From contig JAFTPO010000002.1 of NCBI GenBank assembly GCA_017463225.1, forward strand, positions 1-64,000: a stretch of 64,000 nucleotides of DNA, in the 5' to 3' direction. Position 1 is the stretch's first letter; every line of letters begins with the position of its first letter. Shown one piece after another: positions 58,371 to 64,000 of this stretch. Made by a program: the position numbers and the translations under genes. Origin of the DNA: Lachnospiraceae bacterium. Lineage in GTDB: Bacteria; Bacillota; Clostridia; Lachnospirales; Lachnospiraceae. The notes under the pieces were generated by a model, which was given only the letters and a program-made list of their open reading frames with translations, was not told where the DNA came from and did not search any database.

Positions 58371-59633
58371 ATGGCTATGAAGAAAAAGCCTGTTACGGGC
58401 ATGAAGGACATACTTCCTAAGGAGATGGAGATTAGGGATTATGTTATAGGAATGATTAAGGAAACATATAAGACATTTGGATTCACTTCAGTGGAGACTC
58501 CATGTGTTGAACATATAGAGAACCTTAGCAGTAAGCAGGGTGGAGAAAATGAGAAGCTTATCTTTAAGATTATGAAGAGAGGCGAGAAGCTTAACCTTGA
58601 GACTGCAAAGGAGGAGATAGACCTTGTAGATGGTGGTCTTCGTTATGACCTTACGGTGCCACTTTCAAGATACTATTCTAACAATGCTAATGAGCTTCCA
58701 AGCCCATTTAAGGCACTTCAGATGGGTAATGTTTGGAGAGCTGACAGACCTCAGAGAGGTAGATATCGTCAGTTTATGCAGTGTGATATAGATATCCTTG
58801 GAGAGCCAACTATCTTAGCTGAGATAGAGCTTATCCTTGCCACAACAACACTTCTTGGAAAGCTTGATTTTAAGAAATTCACTATTAGAATTAATGATAG
58901 AAAGATTCTTAAGGCTATGGCTGCATACAGTGGATTTGCAGAGGCAGATTATGACAATGTATTCATAACTCTTGATAAGATGGACAAGATTGGTCTTGAT
59001 GGAGTTAAGGAAGAGCTTATAAAGGATGGTTACCCTGAAGAGTCAGTAGTTAAGTACCTTGATTTATTTGAAAAGGTTACAAATGATATAGCAGGCGTAA
59101 GATTCCTTAAGGATACATTAGCAGAGGTTTTAGATCCAAAGGTTGCAGAGGATTTAGAGACTATTATCGCATCAGTTGATAATACTAAGTCGGCAGACTT
59201 TAAGATGAGCTTTGATCCAACCTTAGTTAGAGGTATGTCTTACTACACAGGACCTATATTCGAGATTTCTATGGATGAATTCGGTGGCTCTGTAGGTGGC
59301 GGTGGTAGATATGATGAGATGATTGGTAGATTTACCGGTCAGCAAACCCCAGCTTGTGGATTCTCTATCGGCTTTGAGCGTATAGTAATGCTTCTTCTTG
59401 AGAGAGAATATAAAGTGCCAAGTCAGGGTGCTAAGACAGCTTACTTAATAGAGAAGAATATGCCAACTGATAGACTTCTTGAAATCTTAGATAAGGCTAA
59501 GAAGGAGAGAGAGGCTGGCAAGCAGATTAATATTGCTATTATGAAGAAGAATAAGAAGTTCCAGAAGGATCTTTTGATGGCTGAGGGCTATGAGGTATTT
59601 GAGGAGTTCTATGCCACTGAGTTTAAAAACTAG
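58371..59633 (+). CDS. hisS: Histidyl-tRNA synthetase
   Basis: A 420-residue class II aminoacyl-tRNA synthetase charging tRNA-His. Motif 1 region GMKDILPKEMEIRDYV at the N-terminus, motif 2 MGNVWRADRPQRGRYRQFMQCDIDILGEP near residue 125 and the histidine-specific RGMSYYTGPIFEI near 287, followed by motif 3 PACGFSIGFERIVMLL near 325. The C-terminal anticodon domain is present but somewhat divergent (TAYLIEKNMPTDRLLEIL). AGGAGAAACAT precedes the ATG. Followed by aspS, the usual pair in Firmicutes. Confidence 0.95.
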   Translation: MAMKKKPVTGMKDILPKEMEIRDYVIGMIKETYKTFGFTSVETPCVEHIENLSSKQGGENEKLIFKIMKRGEKLNLETAKEEIDLVDGGLRYDLTVPLSRYYSNNANELPSPFKALQMGNVWRADRPQRGRYRQFMQCDIDILGEPTILAEIELILATTTLLGKLDFKKFTIRINDRKILKAMAAYSGFAEADYDNVFITLDKMDKIGLDGVKEELIKDGYPEESVVKYLDLFEKVTNDIAGVRFLKDTLAEVLDPKVAEDLETIIASVDNTKSADFKMSFDPTLVRGMSYYTGPIFEISMDEFGGSVGGGGRYDEMIGRFTGQQTPACGFSIGFERIVMLLLEREYKVPSQGAKTAYLIEKNMPTDRLLEILDKAKKEREAGKQINIAIMKKNKKFQKDLLMAEGYEVFEEFYATEFKN

Positions 59634-59696
59634 TGGCAAGAGACATAAGCTCAAAACCAAGATTATAGATTTTAGTGATTTAGGAGGACTTAATTT

Positions 59697-61499
59697 ATGG
59701 CAGAGTCAATGAAGGGACTTAAGAGAAGTCATAGATGTACAGAGGTTAGTAACCAGCTTGTAGGCAGTGAAGTAACTGTTATGGGTTGGGTTCAGAAAAG
59801 TAGAAATAAGGGTGGAATCATTTTCACTGACTTAAGAGATAGAAGTGGTATTCTTCAGATTATATTTGAAGAGGCAAATGTTGGTAGTGAGGCTTACGCT
59901 AAGGCTGAGAAGCTTAGAAGTGAGTTCGTTATCGCTGTTACCGGTAAGGTGGCAAAGCGTGGTGGTGCAGTAAATGAAAACTTGAAAACTGGTGATATTG
60001 AGATTATCGCATCAGATATTAGAGTACTTTCAGAATCAGAGGTACCACCTTTCCCAATTGAGGAGAACTCTAAGACTAAGGAGGAGCTTAGACTTAAGTA
60101 CAGATACCTTGACTTAAGAAGACCAGACCTTCAGAAGAATCTTATGATGAGAAGCCAGGTGGCAACTCTTACAAGAACATTCCTTGCAGAGGAAGGCTTT
60201 GTGGAGATTGAGACTCCAACACTTTGTAAGTCAACACCTGAGGGTGCCAGAGATTACCTTGTACCAAGCCGTGTACACCCAGGTAACTTCTATGCACTTC
60301 CACAGTCACCACAGATTTATAAGCAGCTTCTTATGTGCTCAGGCTATGATAGATATTTCCAGATAGCTAGATGCTATCGTGATGAGGATCTTCGTGCGGA
60401 CAGACAGCCAGAGTTCACTCAGATAGATATGGAGCTTTCATTTGTAGACGTAGATGATGTTATCGATGTAAATGAGAGACTTTTAGCTAAGCTTTTCAAG
60501 GATACAATCGATGTTGATGTGGAGCTTCCTATTCAGCGTATGACCTATAAGGAGGCTATGGATCGCTTTGGTTCAGATAAGCCAGACCTTAGATTCGGCA
60601 TGGAGCTTTGTGATGTAACTGATGTAGTTAAGGATTGCGAGTTTGTAGTCTTTAAGGGAGCTATAGAGAATGGCGGAAGCGTTCGTGGTATCAATTCCAA
60701 GGGACAGGGGGCTATGCCACGTAAAAAGATTGACGCTCTTGTAGATTTTGCTAAGGGCTACGGTGCTAAGGGACTTGCTTATATTGCTATAGGCGAGGAT
60801 GGTACGGTTAAGTCTTCATTTGCAAAGTTTATGAAGGATGAGGAGATGACTGCACTTATTAGCGCTATGGGCGGTGAGAATGGCGATTTACTTCTCTTTG
60901 CAGCTGACAAGACTAAGCTTGTATATGACGTTTTAGGCGCCCTAAGAGTGGAGCTTGCAAATCAGCTTGGCTTACTTGATAAGAATGTTTACAAGTTTGT
61001 ATGGATTACTGAATTCCCACTTCTTGAGTGGAACGAGGATATGAACAGATTCCAGGCTATGCACCATCCATTTACTATGCCTATGGAGGAGGATTTACAG
61101 TACATCGATACTGATCCAGGCAAGGTACGTGCAAAGGCTTACGATATCGTATTAAATGGTACTGAAATCGGTGGTGGTTCTGTTAGAATTCACCAGAATG
61201 ATATTCAGGAGAAGATGTTTAAGGCACTTGGCTTTAGCATGGAGTCAGCTTACGAGCAGTTTGGTTTCCTCTTAAATGCTTTCAAGTATGGTGTGCCACC
61301 TCACGCAGGTCTTGCGTATGGTCTTGATAGACTTATTATGCTTATGGCTAAGGAGGATTCAATCAGAGATGTAATCGCATTCCCTAAGGTAAAGGATGCA
61401 TCATGTCTTATGAGTGACGCTCCAAATGTAGTAGACCCTAAGCAGCTTGAGGAGTTATTCCTTGATATAAAAAAGGCTCAGGCTGACACAGAAGAGTAA
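59697..61499 (+). CDS. aspS: Aspartyl-tRNA synthetase
   Basis: A 600-residue bacterial-type class II synthetase. The N-terminal OB-fold anticodon domain has VMGWVQKSRNKGGIIFTDLRDRSG; motif 1/2 regions are FVEIETPTLCKSTPEGARDYLVPSR and FQIARCYRDEDLRADRQPEFTQID; the bacterial GAD insertion lies at about residues 290-420; motif 3 is GLAYGLDRLIMLM near 560. Length and domain order are normal. TTTAGGAGGACT precedes the ATG. It closes the secDF-to-aspS housekeeping run before a terminator. Confidence 0.97.
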   Translation: MAESMKGLKRSHRCTEVSNQLVGSEVTVMGWVQKSRNKGGIIFTDLRDRSGILQIIFEEANVGSEAYAKAEKLRSEFVIAVTGKVAKRGGAVNENLKTGDIEIIASDIRVLSESEVPPFPIEENSKTKEELRLKYRYLDLRRPDLQKNLMMRSQVATLTRTFLAEEGFVEIETPTLCKSTPEGARDYLVPSRVHPGNFYALPQSPQIYKQLLMCSGYDRYFQIARCYRDEDLRADRQPEFTQIDMELSFVDVDDVIDVNERLLAKLFKDTIDVDVELPIQRMTYKEAMDRFGSDKPDLRFGMELCDVTDVVKDCEFVVFKGAIENGGSVRGINSKGQGAMPRKKIDALVDFAKGYGAKGLAYIAIGEDGTVKSSFAKFMKDEEMTALISAMGGENGDLLLFAADKTKLVYDVLGALRVELANQLGLLDKNVYKFVWITEFPLLEWNEDMNRFQAMHHPFTMPMEEDLQYIDTDPGKVRAKAYDIVLNGTEIGGGSVRIHQNDIQEKMFKALGFSMESAYEQFGFLLNAFKYGVPPHAGLAYGLDRLIMLMAKEDSIRDVIAFPKVKDASCLMSDAPNVVDPKQLEELFLDIKKAQADTEE

Positions 61500-61517
61500 A
61501 AAAATTAGTATATGATT

Positions 61518-61548
61518 AAGAGGTATCCTTATTGGGTACCTCTTTTGC
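61518..61548 (+). terminator. Terminator after aspS
   Basis: AAGAGGTATCC (61518-61528) pairs with GGTACCTCTT (61535-61544) with one bulged T, followed by TTG. Confidence 0.75.
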
Positions 61549-61578
61549 GTTGTTACAAACTGACTTTGTATATATTAG

Positions 61579-61595
61579 TTCGTAGATTGTACGAA
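61579..61595. promoter_or_regulatory. Inverted repeat TTCGTA-N5-TACGAA upstream of the paralogous exported proteins
   Basis: TTCGTA (61579-61584) and TACGAA (61590-61595) are exact complements spaced by five bases, about 60 bases upstream of the -10 element at 61657. The size and symmetry are like a dimeric regulator site. Confidence 0.4.
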
Positions 61596-61650
61596 TTAAT
61601 TCTTTAAAGATAGCATATCGTACTAAAATTAATATTTATATATTGTGTTT

Positions 61651-61667
61651 AAGTGATATAATCACTT
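61651..61667 (+). promoter_or_regulatory. Palindrome overlapping the -10 box of the exported-protein operon
   Basis: AAGTGAT-ATA-ATCACTT is a 17-base perfect palindrome with 7-bp arms that encloses an extended -10 element (TG-A-TATAAT, 61654-61662). A weak -35 (TTTATA) lies about 16 bases upstream. A protein bound here would block the promoter. Confidence 0.55.
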
Positions 61668-61705
61668 TATTGTATATCACTACAGAAAATAAGGAGGAGA
61701 AAACT

Positions 61706-62590
61706 ATGGATAATAATATTCAAGAGAATGTAAGCATTGAGCAGGGGGATGTGTCTACAGAGGCTACAACAAAAAAGGGTGGTAAAAAGAAATTTGTAAT
61801 AATTGGTGCTATTGTAGTAGTAGCTGTTGTGGCGGTGGTTTTGATTTTGCTTTTAGGCGGTTCTGGAAATGGTAAAGTAAAAATCCAGGGCAAATCCTAT
61901 GCCTATTCAGCAGAGGAGGGAATAGTTAATGTTGAAGAGGTTTGTGACGGTATAGTTACATATAGCGGTGGTTCAGGAAAGCTTCGTACACCATCCGGTG
62001 AGATTCAGGATATAAGTGGTATGGATGTTCTGGCTGGAAAATATCCTATAGCATATATGGGAACTATGAGAGTTGGCGATAAGAATCTGGCAATAACCAG
62101 CTATAATGTTTTCGGAGAATTTGAAACCAGCCAGGGTGCAACACATAAGTCTACTAAGGACGAGCTTGGAAAGAAGGACTTTATGGTTGTAGGTGATGTG
62201 TACAATGCTATAAAAACCGATAAGGGAATTATCGACTATGATGATATAGAAAAGGATTATGAGAAGTTAATTTCAGATAATTCATTTAAGGGTATTGATT
62301 ATATTGACAGTGCTTTATTAGCAGGTTCTGATGTTGCTAAGATTGCGGTAGGCAGTGACGATGTGAATATGTTGCTTGATACCTTTCCTGCCGGCAGTGA
62401 TAAGGATGGTATGATATTTTTCCTTGCAAGAGGTAAGGCGTTAGATATGCTTATGAATAATGATGCGCAGTACGTAGTAGAGGAAGGTGTATACTGTTTG
62501 GATGGTGGTGTAAATACATTGTATATAAGAATGTACACCTCTGCAGAAAATGGCGAAAAAATCAGAGAAAGTATGGGATTCACAAAATAA
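61706..62590 (+). CDS. Membrane-anchored exported protein, first of a tandem paralogous pair (294 aa)
   Basis: A cytosolic N-terminal tail of about 30 polar residues (ending KKGGKKK) is followed by one TM (VIIGAIVVVAVVAVVLILLL) and a 240-residue extracytoplasmic domain. I do not recognise the domain, but it aligns with the next protein: IDYDDIEKDYEKLISDNSFKG with FDVVEADYEMIVSENSFKS, GSDDVNMLLDTF with TMDDVEGALGML, and KALDMLMNND with KMLMDGE. ATG 61706 with ATAAGGAGGAGAA upstream is clear. It has its own promoter with an operator-like palindrome, so it is probably a regulated surface protein. Confidence 0.75.
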   Translation: MDNNIQENVSIEQGDVSTEATTKKGGKKKFVIIGAIVVVAVVAVVLILLLGGSGNGKVKIQGKSYAYSAEEGIVNVEEVCDGIVTYSGGSGKLRTPSGEIQDISGMDVLAGKYPIAYMGTMRVGDKNLAITSYNVFGEFETSQGATHKSTKDELGKKDFMVVGDVYNAIKTDKGIIDYDDIEKDYEKLISDNSFKGIDYIDSALLAGSDVAKIAVGSDDVNMLLDTFPAGSDKDGMIFFLARGKALDMLMNNDAQYVVEEGVYCLDGGVNTLYIRMYTSAENGEKIRESMGFTK

Positions 62591-62653
62591 TCATTTTGAT
62601 AAATTATAAAGGGGAATGCTGTTGTGAATAAATTTGGGAAAGGAAGCTGTGTG

Positions 62654-63502
62654 ATGAAGAGAAGTAATAAAATAAGTGGCCTGTTAGGCGCAATGGTTTT
62701 GGCTATGTCTTTGACAGGATGTGGAAATAAGGAGTCTGTAGAGAAAACAGAGACCACAGCAGAGGTTACAACAACTCAGGATGCTGCTTCTACAGAGGAT
62801 GTTGAAACCACAGAGGTGGCTAGTACAGAAGCTACAACAGAAGAAAAAAAGACAGACAGTGATAAGGCAGAATTTGGTGGGGTAATAATTAATGGACAGT
62901 ATTATACATTTTCAATAGAGAGTGGTATTGACAACTGGAGAGATGCAGGAGGAGATGTTCATTACATGCACTCTATGGATACAGATGTAAATGGTGTGAT
63001 AATGGGAAATGGAGTGTTTAGTATTTATACAGATTTCGTGTTATCGGATGGTGTAACACCAGATGTTTCTGCTGAGGAGCTTTTGGATAAGGGATATATG
63101 CGACAGAATCAGTCTGATGAATATTTTATATATGTCACTTCAAAGGGCTACGAAAGCTTTGATGTAGTGGAAGCGGATTACGAGATGATAGTAAGCGAGA
63201 ACTCATTTAAGTCTTTAGAATATGTGGAAGAATTGCCTAGAGTTGGTGCTGATAGAGTGAAGTCATATGTTACAATGGATGATGTAGAAGGAGCGCTGGG
63301 AATGTTGGGAGGAAATGGAGGAGATCCTAAATCCCATATGATGAACTGGCTTATGAGTGCAAGATGTACAAAAATGCTTATGGATGGTGAGATTGATTAT
63401 TATATATGCCAATCAGTGATTGTGGACGAAGAGGACGGTGCTGACCTGATATTAGGTATTAGAGCTATGGGTGAGGATGTAGACACATGGGGGTCTAAGT
63501 AG
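62654..63502 (+). CDS. Lipoprotein, second of the tandem paralogous pair (282 aa)
   Basis: The N-terminus MKRSNKISGLLGAMVLAMS with lipobox LTGC at residues 20-23 gives a typical lipoprotein signal. A Thr/Glu-rich linker (about residues 28-75) leads to a 205-residue domain homologous to the preceding protein (see GVIINGQYYTFSIESGID against VKIQGKSYAYSAEEGIV). So the same domain is anchored by TM in one paralogue and by lipid in the other. ATG 62654 is preceded by AAAGGAAG and gives a normal signal length; a GTG at 62624 with AAGGGGAA upstream would add ten residues and is possible. Confidence 0.75.
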   Translation: MKRSNKISGLLGAMVLAMSLTGCGNKESVEKTETTAEVTTTQDAASTEDVETTEVASTEATTEEKKTDSDKAEFGGVIINGQYYTFSIESGIDNWRDAGGDVHYMHSMDTDVNGVIMGNGVFSIYTDFVLSDGVTPDVSAEELLDKGYMRQNQSDEYFIYVTSKGYESFDVVEADYEMIVSENSFKSLEYVEELPRVGADRVKSYVTMDDVEGALGMLGGNGGDPKSHMMNWLMSARCTKMLMDGEIDYYICQSVIVDEEDGADLILGIRAMGEDVDTWGSK

Positions 63503-63521
63503 CAAAGTGTCCATACAAAGA

Positions 63522-63575
63522 ACAAGGAGGTTAAGATGACATTTTATAGTCGTCATAACCTCCTTGCTTATTTTG
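63522..63575. terminator. Terminator between convergent lipoprotein and histidine kinase genes
   Basis: CAAGGAGGTTA (63522-63532) pairs with TAACCTCCTTG (63555-63565), extended inside by ATGAC/GTCGTCAT; CTTATTTTG follows. Confidence 0.8.
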
Positions 63576-63606
63576 TGGTCATTAGGCTAAAGGGCTGATT
63601 ATGAAT

Positions 63607-64000
63607 TTAGCTCTCCTCCTCGGTAGCTTCCTCGTTTGACTTAGCCAGGGAGAAGGTAAATTCGCTTCCAACATCCTCGGTGCTGACAACGTTGATATTT
63701 TCGTTGTGAGCCAGGATGATTTCTCTTGTGATAGATAGTCCAAGACCTGTTCCCTGCTTGTCTTTTCCTCGAGAGGTATCAGCCTTATAGAAACGTGTCC
63801 ATATTTTCTTAAGTGATTCTGAAGGGATTCCACAGCCCTCGTCCTTTACAGAAACAAGAATCTTCTCGTTAAGCTCTGTAAGAGTCAGGTATATGCTTTT
63901 TCCCGAAGGTGTAAATTTAATTGCATTGTCTAAGAGGTTGTAGATAACCTGTTGAATCTTTGTCTGGTCTCCCTTAACCATAGTATTTAAGCAATGGTTA
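63607..64000 (-). CDS. Sensor histidine kinase, C-terminal ATPase domain (partial)
   Basis: The frame is open from the window edge (64000) to the stop at 63607, so this is the last 130 residues of a larger gene. The HATPase_c motifs are complete: N box QQVIYNLLDNAIKFTPSG, G1 box VKDEGCGIP, F box IWTRFYKADTSR, and G2 box GTGLGLSITREII. The tail is acidic (SNEEATEEES). It would phosphorylate a partner response regulator; the sensor part and regulator lie outside the window. An internal ATG at 63981 is not the true start. Confidence 0.93.
   Translation of the reverse strand, partial: NHCLNTMVKGDQTKIQQVIYNLLDNAIKFTPSGKSIYLTLTELNEKILVSVKDEGCGIPSESLKKIWTRFYKADTSRGKDKQGTGLGLSITREIILAHNENINVVSTEDVGSEFTFSLAKSNEEATEEES

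Noticed and set aside
1..64000. tRNA, rRNA and insertion sequences
   Set aside because: I looked in the intergenic gaps for tRNA-like T-arm sequences (GGTTCGA), rRNA conserved blocks and transposase genes with terminal repeats and found none that I could support.

Overview
The window looks like an ordinary chromosomal stretch of a Clostridia member, most likely Lachnospiraceae. The evidence is low G+C, strong AGGAGG-type ribosome binding sites, a SCIFF ranthipeptide with its radical SAM maturase, a HemZ-type coproporphyrinogen dehydrogenase, a fused SecDF, a minimal clostridial Tad (type IVb) pilus operon and several DUF6382-FHA proteins. I could not fix the genus. I saw no rRNA, tRNA, CRISPR array, intact insertion sequence or prophage.

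Layout. 1-1.8 kb: end of a probable Lrp/AsnC regulator, a class I aminotransferase and trmL. 1.9-4.7 kb: a secreted seven-module surface protein with a PATGD-type tail. 4.7-6.9 kb: a YhcC-like radical SAM protein and a DHH phosphoesterase. 7.2-16.0 kb: a Tad pilus operon (prepilin peptidase, TadZ/CpaE-like, CpaF, TadB, TadC, a short Flp pilin, three TadE-like or DUF5702 pseudopilins, a DUF6382-FHA protein). 16.1-17.6 kb: a small orphan gene and an iron alcohol dehydrogenase on the minus strand. 17.7-22.8 kb: a flavodoxin-SCP2 fusion, dnaX-ybaB-recR, a highly structured leader and a phosphofructokinase. 22.9-29.2 kb: lineage-specific hypotheticals, a remnant of an Rpn-family protein, YesL-like membrane protein, lysA and a cyclophilin.

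29.4-44.8 kb is the most distinctive part: mltG followed by a tightly packed run of two DUF6382-FHA proteins, a PP2C phosphatase, a transmembrane Ser/Thr kinase with TPR-like tail, a membrane protein with ten T-x-x-L motifs (the classical FHA phosphothreonine recognition pattern), and a 2,275-residue surface protein with about fourteen Ig-like modules. I read this as a complete phosphothreonine circuit (writer, eraser, two readers, multivalent docking scaffold) placed together with a giant cell-surface protein and a cell-wall lytic transglycosylase. The Tad operon carries a third FHA protein of the same architecture, so the two machines may be linked.

44.8-64 kb: a structured intergenic element, a second PP2C phosphatase, a HAD phosphatase, a PII-like protein, a TIGR04086 membrane protein, the SCIFF peptide and maturase, and then a housekeeping run (secDF, recJ, apt, rsh, a metallo-hydrolase, hemZ, hisS, aspS). 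The window ends with two tandem paralogous exported proteins and the C-terminal end of a sensor histidine kinase on the minus strand.

Three intergenic regions (13765-13888, 21460-21676, 44908-45054) hold long nested inverted repeats that no gene explains; they are the main nucleic-acid-level oddities.
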